DNA from: Isoetes taiwanensis
Taxonomy: Eukaryota; Streptophyta; Lycopodiopsida; Isoetales; Isoetaceae
DNA length: 64,000 nt
Direction of reading: 5' to 3'
NCBI GenBank assembly: GCA_021234155.1
Contig: JAJEKV010000087.1
Location: forward strand, 3,217,242-3,281,241
The notes below the pieces were generated by a model. That model was not told where the DNA came from, ran no database searches, and saw nothing but the letters and a program-made list of their open reading frames with translations. Below are positions 1 through 10,989 of this stretch, in pieces (position 1 is the stretch's first letter; each line of letters starts with the position of its first letter). The position numbers and the translations under genes are program-made.

Positions 1-690
1 AATTTTATCAGGATCCATCCTAATGCCATCTTTGGATATAATATGATCTAAATATCCAATTTCTTGCATAAAAAATCGACTTTTCGACTCATTGACAAAC
101 AACGTGTTCTGCCTGAGAAGATCAAAAACCTGTTGAAGATGTTGTTTATGTTCCTCTACGGATTTACTGGAAATAAGGATATTGTCTAAAAAGACAACAA
201 CACACTTTCCTACTACTGGTGCCAAAACTCTCCCTATGAGGCAACAAATTGGTATGGGAGCATTAGTTAGTTTAAATGGCATTACTCGAAGCTCATAATG
301 ACCAAATGTCATTCTAAATATTATCTTATCAATATCCTCATCCTTGACCGAATTTGATGATATCCTGATTTCAAATCAATCTACCTACAAATACAAGCGC
401 CTCGTAACTCATCAAATGTGTCTTTCTTCTTAATCAAGATGACGGATGTGCCAAAAGGAGAACAGTTAGGACATATCAATTGGCGGTCTAACATCTCTGT
501 TATTTGCTTTTCAAGCTCCACCTTTTCAAAGTGGCTGACTCTGGAAGGTGCCCTATTTACAGGCTTTGCATTTTCTTGCAAATGTATTACATAATCTTCT
601 GGACAATGAGGAGTTAGGTCTAGAGTTTCCTTATCTTTAAGAAGATTATTGCATTGCCTAAAGAAACTGTACAATTCTGGAGGCACCTGT
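1..690 (-). pseudogene. Ty3/gypsy reverse transcriptase, N-terminal and palm part, broken
   Basis: This encodes the RNA-dependent DNA polymerase that copies the element's RNA. The longest piece (381-686) holds the family's entry motif: proline-rich approach, FEKVELEKQI helix, then SPFGTSVILIKKKD. Further left, in shifting frames, come a FRMTFGHYELRVMPF-like stretch and VVVFLDNILI, where the usual YxDD active site reads FLDN, so the second catalytic aspartate is changed. The segment ends at the window edge inside the thumb/connection region. At least one frame break lies near 380. It is a dead copy. Confidence 0.85.
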
Positions 691-1029
691 GATGGAGGAT
701 TTGAGGTTCTTAGCTAAACAAAATATGACTTTGCTTCACTTTGTATTAACTAAAGAAGCCTCTAATTGAGATGCAGAATCAGATTGCAGCTTCAAGAGCT
801 GACCTTTAATAAAGATTGTTACAGCCTTTTCACAGTAATCGGGTCTAGCATCAAATTGTTCTCGCCATGCAATGCCTAATGTCATATGAATTATTCCTAA
901 AGGAGCTATAATTAAGGCTCTATCCTCTGAATACTTCCCTATTCAAATAGGATCTATCACGAATTTATTGCACTGACTCATGACTTTTAAATCTTGCACC
1001 ATTGTGACTTGAATTTGCAAATCTTAAAA

Positions 1030-1115
1030 GGTAGTCCTAACTTGTACACCAATTGTTGTGAGATGAAATCATGCGTTGCACCATCATCAAGTAACACTTC
1101 CACTTCTTGATCTTT
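1030..1115 (-). pseudogene. Retropepsin (aspartic protease) remnant of element A
   Basis: The minus strand reads EVEVLLDDGATHDFIS followed by a QQLVYKL-like helix. This is the plant Ty3/gypsy retropepsin active-site signature, usually DSGATHNFIS; here the second residue is Asp instead of Ser. Retropepsins act as dimers to cut the Gag-Pol polyprotein. Between this motif and the reverse transcriptase (690-1030) only short open stretches remain. Position upstream of the reverse transcriptase fits the family order. Confidence 0.7.
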
Positions 1116-1884
1116 TACTGAGCCTCTCATCTTAGATAGCCATGTTTTAAATGCATCATTATTGGCTCTTGCGATGTTATAATGTTCTCAGATATCATTG
1201 TTGGTCGAGGAATCTTCATTACACAAAGTTTCCATGTCCTCCTCTTCATCATCCATTACTTGCTTTATATGTTTCTTTTCCATTAACTTCAAGTCCAATG
1301 ACTTGTAGGACCTTTATCACTTATGAACGTTGGCAAAAGGCACAAGTATAGTATCATAAACCAAGATCCTCGCCAATATTCCTCATTAACCAATATTTGA
1401 AAATTTATTTTCTATTTTCTATTCTCTCTTTTCAAATAAAGCTGTAGATGTGCTTCCTAAATGATAGACATCTGAAATTTCCAATTCGATTATAAAAAAC
1501 GAAGATGAAGAAAACTTCGGCAGTTCCATCATACAGTATTGCTTCAGCCGCATGTGCTTATCTATTCCTTTTGCGGGTAGAATAATACCTCTGTGCTGCT
1601 TGAATAGAGATCAAATCTTTTGTTTCATAAAAATGCTCCTCTTATCTCTATCCAATCACTGGAGTAAAGAATATAGTCGAGTGGCAAATATACCAATATC
1701 TTTATGGAATGAATTCTCATCAGATGCGGAATCTCAATCAATATTTCTATCTATTTCTGTGGCAAAGAACATGGACTCGGTTCCCGTTTTGCATTCATTT
1801 GATAGTCCTTTGTTAAGTTCGCTCTATGTAGCTATTTTCAATTCAGGCAGACTCTTCTCCAAAATCCAATTTAAATCTAATCTA

Positions 1885-1899
1885 GGTCTGATACCAAAT
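1885..1899 (-). other. Primer-binding site (tRNA-iMet type) of element A
   Basis: The minus strand contains TGGTATCAGA, the complement of the 3' end of initiator tRNA-Met and the commonest plant LTR-element primer site. It lies 3 bp downstream of a possible LTR end (TATCA). The match stops after ten bases (CC instead of GC), as expected for an old copy. Confidence 0.6.
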
Positions 1900-2250
1900 T
1901 GATATAAATCACGAATATTCTGTAGTACAACAACTAACAAGTAAAAGATAAGCACTTCAATCTTTAGGAGAATTTTAACCACTCAACTGGGCTCAGATTC
2001 AAGCAACAAATTGTTATCTTGCCAGCTCACCAAGTAAGAAATCCTCAAGGCCTTTTTAGGCTCTAAAATATCTGACAGAAAAGGCAAATGCGGATGGGTA
2101 GCATTAATTCGGCTAAGTTTAGGAAGATTCAGCCTTTTTGTATATAGGAATTTCCCTGTACTTGCATGGAACGTGTGCTGACGCGCGTCAACACAGAGAC
2201 ACACCTGACACAGTGCAAATTGCAAATATAGGAAAATTGGTGTAACATGA
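1900..2250 (-). repeat. Putative 5' LTR of element A
   Basis: The sequence next to the primer-binding site should be the 5' LTR. On the plus strand it starts TGATATAAATCAC, so the LTR ends in CA on its own strand. The far boundary is not certain, because no partner LTR or target duplication is visible. No open frame in this interval looks coding. Confidence 0.4.
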
Positions 2251-2900
2251 AGTTTGGGTATTTTTTATTCTGGCATGGCAGTGACGTGTCCGTCTGATGT
2301 GGTTTCTCTATGCTGCAACTCTGCGACTATGCCATTTTGATGATGCCGAGCCAGAATGATGTCGTATTTTAGTCTGTCTTGAGGTCAGATTAGACGATGT
2401 ACGAGTTTTAGAAATGCTTTTGTAATAATTTTTGGAGGATTGGCTTAACGTTTTGTGGTTCCTATCCGGAATGATGGCAACGAATGATCTGAGATCAGAG
2501 GTTGTTTAAGAATGATTTTTTCGAGATTTCGTGCAAGGCTGGCTCATTTTTCAACTATTCATGAAATACATGCGAAAGATTGTGAATCAGTGATTTTTTT
2601 TGGTAAATCTCGTGTCTGGAGGTTCGAAATGCCTATCTGTGAAGTTATTTTGGTGCAACTTAGTCCATTTTTGCTAAGACTTCGTAATCTGCAAGTTTAC
2701 TTGGGTTGTTTCTTGAAAAAGGGGTTTGCAAGTTTTACTTGGTCTGTTTCATGAAAAAGGATTTTCTTGTGCTCCAAGCGTGTTCAATCCTGGATTCTAT
2801 TGTATCTTTCAAGGTATTTTAAGTTTTTTATTTGAAAGATGCTCTGCTACTTAAATAACTTTCTAATCTTGTTTTTAAACCTTATTCCAAGTTGTTTTTG
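2250..2900. other. Non-coding interval, nothing recognised
   Basis: AT-rich sequence with short unsupported frames. I see no motif, inverted repeat or tandem array. A pair of similar phrases about 'aaaaaggggtttgcaag' near 2720-2740 is too short to call. Confidence 0.3.
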
Positions 2901-2989
2901 GTTCGTCTGGGGATGGAAAATGGCTGCATGTGATGGTTACACATTTCTTTTTGCATGTATTAGCTTAAATAGGGTTAATCTTTTAAGGT

Positions 2990-4157
2990 TAACTTAGTTG
3001 TGGTATCCTCAAGGTTTTAGGGATGGAAGATATGCTGACATTTGAGCTCAGTCTCCAGTAGAATGCACTTGTTATTCCAAACAGAATTCATTCAAGGGAT
3101 ATTTCGAATGTACCTGTCAGTTCTGGGAAGTAAAATACTAGTGAAAATGTGTCTGATGCTTCTTGGAAAGGGAAGCAAATTTATGAAAATAGCTTTGGCA
3201 TATTTGATGCCAAAGAATCTTGTAGCAGAGGCCTGTCAGACTTTGAGGACGATTTGGTTTCTAATTTGGGGGATGATGCTATAGACGCATATATGCGAGA
3301 TGTTGAACGATCTGGAATGTTTAGTACAGTTGCAGTACCTGCAAACCTTAATATTATTGAGGGTGGAGTTTGGGTTGTGTAGATCGATGAAGAACTTCAG
3401 AGGGAAGTGGATGCCTGGCAGTGCACAGAAGTCTGCTGATAAAATAAGATGGGCCAGAAAAAGATTTGATATCTGAAGGAAGCATGTAGATTCCAACTGA
3501 TAAAAGAATCGAGGAGCTGGATCTTATTGATTTGCTGGGCAACTCGAAAAGTTTATGCTGCAACTGACGAAGTGTGATGGACAATTTTATCCGACTGAAT
3601 CGTAAGTTCTTATTATTCTGTTTCTATTTTTGTTCTTGAATTTCATCTTGATATTTCTATTTATTTCAGTCTGTAAGACATGTTTAAAAAGTTTGGAAGT
3701 ATTACAAAAAGGCATCAAGAAATTACCATTGCAAATACTGGTGTACATCAGTATCCTTTCGATACAAGGGAGAGTTCAATATTTGAGAGAGCTCACTTGG
3801 CTTGTGTGGCGACAATGTATAGGTCTCGAAGAACCCCTGGAGTTTGTAAGAAGCGGAAGAAAGTTGATGAAATTGCATATGCTGATGAGATTGCTTTGTT
3901 GGCTGATATCGACCACCAAATTATGGAAAGGTCTTCAAAGAAGGTAATTTATTAGGTTTCTTGCTTTCTTTGATTGATTAATTTTATTTTATGGTTCTCA
4001 TCAATCTGTTTCTGTATCAGTTTTCTATACTATTGTGTGTAAGTTTGGCAATCCGCGTTCAAAAGAAGTTGCATCTGTTGGTGGTGTCAGACTTTGTGAT
4101 TGGGATAGAAAATAGTATCGAGTATGTTGAATATGACGAGCATACAAATAAAAACTA
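2990..4157 (+). pseudogene. Unknown gene family, copy 1 (left part, split by the Mutator-like element)
   Basis: I do not recognise the family. Coding character comes from three observations. First, exon-like stretches joined by plausible introns: donor GTAAGTTC near 3603 with acceptor TTTCAG near 3669, and GTAATTTA after 3943 with acceptor ATCAG near 4020. Second, a related copy at 62.4-63.4 kb: both have an acidic FED(D/E) block leading to a short VFVP/VAVP motif, and both have a VCKK..KKVDEI block followed by a D/N-E and DH-I pattern. Third, the last frame (to VEYDEHTNKN) runs straight on at 14972 when the nested elements are removed. Several stops and frame changes lie between 3382 and 3600. 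It could be a transposon gene or a decayed host gene. Confidence 0.45.
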
Positions 4158-4216
4158 GAGAAATTTACCAAAATAACCTTAATTGTTGGCTTAATTCCCA
4201 AAGAGCCCTTAGTATT

Positions 4217-6092
4217 TGTTGACCCTAAACCTGGCTTAAAGGTCAACCACAAGGAACCAACCTGAGTTTTCACTGAAATTGGGGTTAGAACCTCCAGATC
4301 ACTTAAGGATCAGTCTATGCAAGATAAATTTGAAGACAAATTCAAAAATTTGAAGTTCTATACCTTTCCCATTTCTAAAAACTGGCACCTTTACTAAAAC
4401 TGATGTGGTGATGAGATATAAATTGATTTTTTGAGTCAAGCACTATAGACTTGGTCAAAAAAGTTGTAGGTATTCAACAGTAAAGCCCCTTACCAAGTCA
4501 AAATTTGGTCAATAAAGGTCAAATATGGGAAACAGTGATCAGAAAATGAGATTTGGAGTTGCCAAGCATGTTTTTGAGAATTTCCAAAGCAAATACATTG
4601 CAATGGTGATAAGGAAGAGAGGCAAGTGGTCAAATTCCCATTTGGATATCTAAAAGTATTTTTTATGGCTGGATTTGGCAAAATACAGTCAAAACTGTTC
4701 AAAAACAGAGAGCAATTTTTTTGAACTTGAGTTTGGCGTGGTATTTTTTGATGATTTCAACTCCTTTGGCTTACACAAGTCCTAAGAATAGCAGGCAAAT
4801 GGACCAAATGAGCTGGAAAACACACAAGGATTTTCTGTAGAATATTTTGTGGCAAGAATTGTTAAGCAGAATATCAGAGATGGATTTGACAACTTGGCAA
4901 TCAATTTAAATTGATATGAAGGTAAATATATCATGATAACAATAGATAAGGATGCTTCATAGCTTTAATCACAGGAAAATAATCATCACAAGTCATAAGA
5001 TAATTTTCGAAAGTAATGTCAACTAGATCTTGTAAATCCAATTGACTTCAAGGATCGTTCAGATCTTGCTCAGCAATGATCAATGTAGGATCTGAGTACT
5101 TCTGGGCCTTCGAAAAATGTCGAGGTTGTGTTTCCCCTGTATATAGTTTTGAATTTCGGTTTCAGTGTTTTTAGGTAATAAATTTAGGCTTAATCTATTG
5201 CTTAAGTTCCGGAATCCAAGAATAGGGTGGTCTCAGAAAGAATGGAGCGCGGGAAGGCATGATTCGAGCCGGATTTCCAGTTCTAGGGTTCTTCAGCTGT
5301 ATTTTCGCATAATTTGCGCAATACGGTTTCGTATGTTGCAGGAATATGCCCTGTATATGCTGTATTCGACCATTTTTAAAAGCTTGGCCAATGATTCAAA
5401 GGTCTTTACCCATAAAATACTTGAGGCAGATCATAGCCAAATGACCATAGGGAAGATTGCCCATACGTGCAAAAGAATAGGGAATCTTTGAGGCATCTTT
5501 TGACAAGGTTGGGAATATACCACTGAAGATATGATGGGATAAGAATGAAGGTGAAAGAAATTATGAGGGACCATTGAGGGGGCAAGGAAAAAAGGGATGA
5601 TATTTTTTTTGAAGCAAAGGCTTAAGTTGGTTTTAAAATAGGCAAGGTGATGGCACTTCGAAGGATTCAGTAGGGAATTTGAGGAAGATGGTAATTATGG
5701 CAAAGCAATCATGGCAAGGGAATGAACAATGGATATGAAGACAATGTTGGACCAAAAGTGCTAAAATGAGGATAGTGAGGTGAAGCAAAGGGAAAAATTA
5801 GAAACTATACACCATGGGGTCTTTCAAACTCTTAACTTCCAATCTTCAAAATATGTCTTCCAAACTTCACAACCCAGAGTCTTCTAGAGCATACTCTTTA
5901 ACTAAGCCAAAAAAATACCTCTTGTGAACTTTAATCTTGAGCTCTTATTGACTTGGAGAATGAACATCCTTTGACCTTCATATCAATGTTGAATACCAAG
6001 AATCTTCCAAACTTTGATCTAGTCTTCCAAGATGAGTTGATCCAGTTTGAATGCATGGATCACAATTAGCATGTTGCCCTTTGGGGGCAACA
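4217..6092 (-). repeat. 3' LTR of element B
   Basis: 1876 bp, starting TGTTGACC and ending GGGGGCAACA on the plus strand. It aligns end to end with 12341-14269 apart from short indels, for example a missing stretch after about 4495 and another near 5045. Open frames at 4490-4702 and 5165-5491 recur in the other LTR and are not supported as genes. Confidence 0.95.
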
Positions 6093-6896
6093 TCTCGCCA
6101 AAACAAGAAAAAGGCTGGTCCCCTCATCCATATGATGTCAAAAATAGATAACTAGAGGGGTCTTCAACTTTGTACCAAGGTGTCTAAGTGGGAACATGAT
6201 AGAATAAGAGTGTGAAGTGCAAATGTTGATGAAATGAGGGTGAATGTGGTGATGAAATGATGTGAATGGAATATGATGAATGAGAAAAAGCAGAAGTGAG
6301 TGGCGGTGCAATGGAGATGAAGTGATTGTGCAAATGTTTGAGATCTCGCCAAAACAAGAAAATGCATGTCTTCTACTTGACCTTCAAAAGTTGCAACTCT
6401 GCTATGGTGGTAGAGATGAATTGCAGAGTGCTTTTCTTCTCTTGGGAATGAAAGCAAGAATAAGGAGTCTAAATGGAAGGTAGGGCTACTTATGACAGAT
6501 GAAAAAGAATGGAGGAAGAGTGCACCTGTCATGGAAACACACAAACCAATTAGTCTCAAATCCTTGCAACTCTGCTATGATGGTAAAGGTGATTTTGCAG
6601 AGAGCTGTTAAGGTATGGAAAAAAGAGAATAGGAGGCTGAATGGATGGTAGGAATACTTTAAGACAGATGAAAAATGGAAGAAGGATGCTCCTGCATGTG
6701 ACACTTGGTAATCATTAGTATCAATCCTGTTCTTGAGATCATGTGTACTGTTATCTGGTCAGATCAACCTAAAAACATGAAACCAATCCTATTAGAGTAA
6801 TGTGCTCAAAGCCAAGCTGATCTAATTAATGGAGTAATGTGCTCAAAAGTCAAATTGATTTAACTACTTTAAACCTACTATAAATCTCTAAGCTTT
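6093..6896 (-). repeat. 3' untranslated internal region of element B with diverged internal duplication
   Basis: Between the integrase end and the 3' LTR there is no coding sequence. It holds a diverged direct repeat: about 6385-6540 and 6562-6700 share 'gcaactctgctatg', 'gcagag', 'gacagatgaaaaa' and 'ctcctgcat'-type blocks in the same order. A second short repeat, 'ctcgccaaaacaagaaaa', occurs next to the LTR (6094) and again near 6345. The normal polypurine tract is poor here; the bases next to the LTR on the coding strand read GGCGAGAT. Confidence 0.6.
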
Positions 6897-7831
6897 TTAA
6901 TGTAAAAAGAGGGACAAGCAAGCATGCTGGTCCCAATACCTTTTCAGCTGCAGGATATTGATAGGATTTGGCAGTGGCATTCCTGAAGCAACCTCTTGTA
7001 ACCAATAAGAATTAGTACCTGCAGGTTCCAGCACTACAAAGGGTCCTTCCCAAATATTATCAAATTTGCCAGCTGAGTCTTCCTTTGACTTATTCCATTT
7101 GAGAACAAGCTCTCCCTTCTTAAAGATGGCTTGTATTTTGTGTGCAGCCTTGAATGCAGCCAGATCTTTAGCCTTTTTCAGCAGATTAGTGTTCTCAACT
7201 TCCATTCTATACTCATCTAGATGTAACAGGGCGTCCAATCTTTCCTGTAAGGCATGTTCAAAAGGTAAGCACAATTTATGAGCTAGTCTCAAGGAAGGTA
7301 ACTCAAGTTCTACTGGTAAAACTGCTTCTATGCCATAGATCAGATTGAAAGGTGTATGATTTGTAGCTGTTTTGATAGTGACTCTATAAGCCCAAAGTGC
7401 ATCCACTATTTTGATATGCCAATCCTTTTTGTTAATCTCAACTGTCTTCTGCAAGATATTTTTCAACACTTTGTTAGTGGCTTCAGCTTGTCCATTACCC
7501 TGAGGATAATATGAAGAACTTTTGGTATGCTTGACCTTCAAAATGCTCAACAAATTAGCAATGACTTCATTAACAAAGTGGTACCTCTATCAGAATGTAT
7601 CTGGAAAGGAATACCAAATCTGGAGCAAACAAATTCATGTAAAAACCTTGCAGTTGTGAGGGCATTGGCTTGCCTCAAAGGTATGGCCTCTGCCCATTTA
7701 GTAAAATAATCTGTAGCCACAATAATATGCTGATGTTGACCTGTAGAAGAAGGATTAATGGGACCAATATAATCTAGCCCCCAAATTTGAAAAGGTCCCG
7801 GAGATATGATAGGATTCAAGGCAGCTGGCAA
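6897..7831 (-). pseudogene. DDE integrase of element B (frameshifted)
   Basis: Integrase inserts the cDNA into the host chromosome. The catalytic core reads GLDYIGP (first Asp), HSDRGTT (second Asp) and, in the next open segment, YPQGNGQAEATNKVL (Glu), so the DDE triad is kept. The C-terminal part has the usual GPFVV...GTNSYWL and NPINILQLKRYW tail. The core is split between two frames at about 7550-7575, where the bases change by one in a short T run (HSDRGTT versus FVNEVIANLLSIL), and it is one frame off the upstream zinc-finger part near 7840 in an A/T run. Both look like single-base homopolymer indels. Confidence 0.9.
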
Positions 7832-10241
7832 TAAAATTCTTTTTACTAAAAATTTGACATTGATGGCAAGTTTTTATGACCTCATAGCAATCTCTAAAAA
7901 CAGTAGGCCAATAATATCCAGACCTGAGAATCTTTTTTGCAGTGGTATCCCCAGCAAAATGTCCTCCACAGATACCTTTATGCATTTCCCTAATAATCAA
8001 GGCAGATTCTTCTTCACTTACACACCTCAGCAAGATTCCATCCCTGTTGACTTTGCACAAGACATTGTCTATCAGCTTGAATTGTCTGCACTTGTCCTTG
8101 AGTCTCCTTCTCTGACTTGGAGTGAGGCTTGGAGAGATGATCCCATGTTGTAAAAAATCTCTAATAGGTTGCTGCCATCCTCCTTTGGCTTGATCTCCTT
8201 GGGTTACTTCTAAATGTGCTACTGCAAGTGAAGTGTCAGTAGTATTCAATTCATCTTCATGATCAAAAAATATATAAGGCAAGTAGAGGCTAGGATTTCG
8301 TGTCAAATGCAACTCTTTTACAGAAATATCATAACTTTGCAACTTACAAGCCCATCTCTGGATCTTTGGCTTATTAGTTGCTTTACCAAATAGCAAATCC
8401 ATTGGGTTTTGCTTCATGTGGACTTGAACTTGGCTTTTCAGAAGCAAATGTCCTTGTCTGTTAATAAGGAACATGAGAGCAGCAGCACTTTTCTCTATTC
8501 TGGTGTATCTCTCTTCAAGAGCAGACCATTGTTTGCTTGCAAAAACTATGGTATGCTTATCCTGCAAAATGGCTAAACCTATGGCCTTTTTAGTAACAGT
8601 GATATAAACTTCAAATGGCATACTCAGATCTGGTTTTTTCAAAAGAGTAGCTTCACATATAGATGAAATGAGAAAGTCAAAAGCCTCTTGGCATTCTGGA
8701 GTCCATGTAATGGATATGTACTTGCTTTCAGATTTAGAAAATTTACCTACCCTGGTCAACCTAGAAATGGGACTCAAGATATAAGCAAAATTTGGAATGT
8801 ACATTCTAAGGAAACTTGTCATACCAATAAAGCTCTTAACCTGCTTTAAATTCTTGGGAGGTGCTAGCTTTTTGAGGGCTTCAATCTTATCTTGAGCAAC
8901 TTGAATACCTTGGCTGGATACTTCATGTCCTAAGAGCTGTCCCTTTGATGCAAAAAAGATACATTTTTTTGGATTTAGATTAACTCCTGAAGTCCTGCAT
9001 AAAGAGCAAATTTTTGCAAGTAATTCCACATGATTAGTGGAGTGAGAGCCTAAACAAAGGTCATCTAGATACACCCTAAACTCTTCAGCAGACATGGTTT
9101 TGAAAATAACATCCATTGCCCTTTGGAAAGTAGCTGGGGCATTCATTAGGTCAAATGGCATTTTTTTCATAGCATATGTACCCCAGGGGGTGATAAATGA
9201 AGTCTTTGGCTGATTCTCTTCTTTGATACTGATCTGATTAAATCCTGAAAAACCATCCAAAAATGAGTACATGTCTTTCCCTGCAACAACATATAAAATT
9301 TCCTCTAAAAAAGGCAAAGGATAACAATCTTTTATAGTGGCTTTATTCAGGTCTCTATAATCTATGCAGATTCTCAAAGCACCATTCTTTTTTTCCACTT
9401 GAACAATGCATGACACCCATTCAGGGTTAATAATCTCCACAATAACACCTGCATCCAACATCTTATGCAATTCATCTTTGATTAAATCTAAAAGTGAAGC
9501 ATTGATTCTCCTTAGCTTTTGGAAAACAGGTTTACACCCCTCTTTGATTTTAATTTCAAATTGACATACCTCTTCCTTGATACCAATGAGCTCAGAATAA
9601 TCCCAAGCAAACACATCACTTCTCTCTTCAAAGAATTTGGTAACCTCTTCTTTGTTTTGTGTGTCAAAAAGATCTCCCACAAACAGGGTTCTTTGCTGGC
9701 CATGTTTATTAATCATAACTTCATTGGTTGTTTTTTCTTGTGATGCATTTATAACTAGTATAGGACAAAATTCCTTAGCCTCGTCCTCATCAAGATCTTC
9801 TTCTGGTATGGCTCCTTCAGATAAATAAGTCATTAAAGTATCTCTGCACAAAGCATCAGCTTCCCAATTCTGTTCCCTTGGGATATGAGTAATTTTCCAA
9901 GAAGTAAAGTGAGCAAGCATTTCCATTACCTGGTTTCTCAGGGATTCCATGTCAACATTCTTGGCCTGATATTCACCGCTAACCTGTCTACAAACTAGCT
10001 GAGAATCTCCATAGATGTGTATGACTGAAATATCCATAGCCTTAGCTTCTTGGAGTCCTGCAATCAAAGCCTTGTACTCTGCTACATTAGAAGTTATTTG
10101 GGGAAAAATCCTTCCTACCTTAGCCAAGAGTTTATTGGAAGTATCCTTCAATATAGCTGCAGATGAAGCTACATTTAATTTCTTTGGAATTCCTCCATCA
10201 AACCACAAACACCCTTCTTTACCATTCAGAAGGTAGTGCAC
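7755..10241 (-). CDS. Pol of element B: RNase H - reverse transcriptase - RNase H - zinc finger
   Basis: A single open frame of 828 codons. Residues about 12-135 form a complete RNase HI domain with the four acidic residues in LWFDGG, SNVAEYKAL, YGDSQLV and NWEADAL. Residues about 225-430 are the reverse transcriptase: FQKLRRI entry, CIDYRDLNKAT, DMYSFLDGFSGF (catalytic Asp), MPFDLMNAPATFQ and VYLDDLCLG (YxDD). Residues about 505-620 match the usual connection/RNase H, but its first Asp is lost (VYITVTKKAIGLAI where DAS is expected). Residues about 720-760 hold the HHCC zinc finger (HKG..GGH, CHQCQ) that precedes integrase. The extra RNase H lies before, not after, the reverse transcriptase. 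The frame starts inside the polyprotein; the first Met is not a real start. Confidence 0.93.
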   Translation of the reverse strand: MHYLLNGKEGCLWFDGGIPKKLNVASSAAILKDTSNKLLAKVGRIFPQITSNVAEYKALIAGLQEAKAMDISVIHIYGDSQLVCRQVSGEYQAKNVDMESLRNQVMEMLAHFTSWKITHIPREQNWEADALCRDTLMTYLSEGAIPEEDLDEDEAKEFCPILVINASQEKTTNEVMINKHGQQRTLFVGDLFDTQNKEEVTKFFEERSDVFAWDYSELIGIKEEVCQFEIKIKEGCKPVFQKLRRINASLLDLIKDELHKMLDAGVIVEIINPEWVSCIVQVEKKNGALRICIDYRDLNKATIKDCYPLPFLEEILYVVAGKDMYSFLDGFSGFNQISIKEENQPKTSFITPWGTYAMKKMPFDLMNAPATFQRAMDVIFKTMSAEEFRVYLDDLCLGSHSTNHVELLAKICSLCRTSGVNLNPKKCIFFASKGQLLGHEVSSQGIQVAQDKIEALKKLAPPKNLKQVKSFIGMTSFLRMYIPNFAYILSPISRLTRVGKFSKSESKYISITWTPECQEAFDFLISSICEATLLKKPDLSMPFEVYITVTKKAIGLAILQDKHTIVFASKQWSALEERYTRIEKSAAALMFLINRQGHLLLKSQVQVHMKQNPMDLLFGKATNKPKIQRWACKLQSYDISVKELHLTRNPSLYLPYIFFDHEDELNTTDTSLAVAHLEVTQGDQAKGGWQQPIRDFLQHGIISPSLTPSQRRRLKDKCRQFKLIDNVLCKVNRDGILLRCVSEEESALIIREMHKGICGGHFAGDTTAKKILRSGYYWPTVFRDCYEVIKTCHQCQIFSKKNFIASCLESYHISGTFSNLGARLYWSH

Positions 10242-10935
10242 ACTCTCTAATCAAGGGAATCATATCAATTTTCTTTGTGCTAAGGGTTGCTAGACTATAA
10301 GATCCTAGGGGCTCTTCTATAAGCATTTCTTTAATAAAGTGTACCTCTTCTTTGAAGCCATAAGAACCATCCTGGTTGTAAATTGTGGCCACTTGGGTGC
10401 CATTTGAAATGGTGCATCTTCCTTCAGACCAGATTGGCCTAGCATCAACTGTAGCCATCCACCTCCTCCCTAGCAAGAGATCATATATATCTGCATCTTC
10501 CCCTAAATCCTCAAAAGCAACAACAACAAAATTGGCAGCTACAACAATGCCTTCAGTGTTAACAGGAACCTTGGTCACAATTCCAACTGGTGCTATTTTA
10601 GCATTAGAAAAGGATTTTAACAAAACAGATGACCTTTTATCTATCTCGAGCCCACATTTCTTCATAACATGATAAGGCATGATATTTAGAGGTGAGCCAC
10701 CATCTAACAACACATTGGAAAAAGAATAACCTCCTAGAGTAGCTGAACATATAAATGCACCTGGGTCTTCTTCATTTTGAGCCAAAATGAGATTAGTGGC
10801 ATTTGCAACACCTACACAAGCCACTGCCTCACTGAAAGTAGTTTGTTGCAATAACTTTTTCCTATAACCAGGTGCAATCTTTAACAAGGTAAATAAATCC
10901 ACAATTACTTTGAAATTTTTCAGTAAAACATCCAA
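10219..10935 (-). CDS. Aspartic protease region of element B (plant DGGS type)
   Basis: The active site reads VLLDGGSPLNIMPYHVM, the plant Ty3/gypsy retropepsin variant in which DTG is DGGS. The following LLGRRWM block is the expected second half (flap and I(L)GR helix). Upstream lies a linker rich in charged residues from the zinc knuckle. The frame ends at 10219, and the RNase H domain begins at once in another frame (overlap 10219-10241); deletion of one T would join them, so this is either a one-base mutation or a recoding site. Protease would cut Gag-Pol during particle maturation. Confidence 0.88.
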   Translation of the reverse strand: MDVLLKNFKVIVDLFTLLKIAPGYRKKLLQQTTFSEAVACVGVANATNLILAQNEEDPGAFICSATLGGYSFSNVLLDGGSPLNIMPYHVMKKCGLEIDKRSSVLLKSFSNAKIAPVGIVTKVPVNTEGIVVAANFVVVAFEDLGEDADIYDLLLGRRWMATVDARPIWSEGRCTISNGTQVATIYNQDGSYGFKEEVHFIKEMLIEEPLGSYSLATLSTKKIDMIPLIRECALPSEW

Positions 10936-10989
10936 CTCATCAAGATCTTGATCTTTCTTACCATACTTTTGTTGAGGAGGTGGGGCTAT

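Larger units (their letters stand above)
1..2250 (-). mobile_element. Ty3/gypsy LTR retrotransposon remnant A (partial, runs off left edge)
   Basis: Read on the minus strand, this block holds, in order, a putative 5' LTR end, a primer-binding site, an eroded gag region, a protease remnant and a reverse transcriptase. RNase H, integrase and the 3' LTR must lie left of position 1. The distance from primer-binding site to protease motif is only about 0.8 kb, shorter than a usual gag, and no gag motif survives, so an internal deletion is likely. The outer LTR limit near 2250 is a guess because the partner LTR is not in the window. It is separate from the larger element at 4217-14269, whose sequence differs. 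Confidence 0.8.

Noticed and set aside
4490-5491. Genes in the LTR (frames at 4490-4702 and 5165-5491, repeated at 12651 and 13342)
   Set aside because: They recur only because the LTR is duplicated, and show no protein motif.
6164-6704. Phe/His-rich frames in the 3' region of element B
   Set aside because: They are antisense or shadow frames in a purine-rich untranslated region with internal repeats.
10219-10241. Programmed frameshift between protease and RNase H in element B
   Set aside because: No slippery heptamer or following structure is clear; a single inserted T explains the change, and other one-base breaks are common here.
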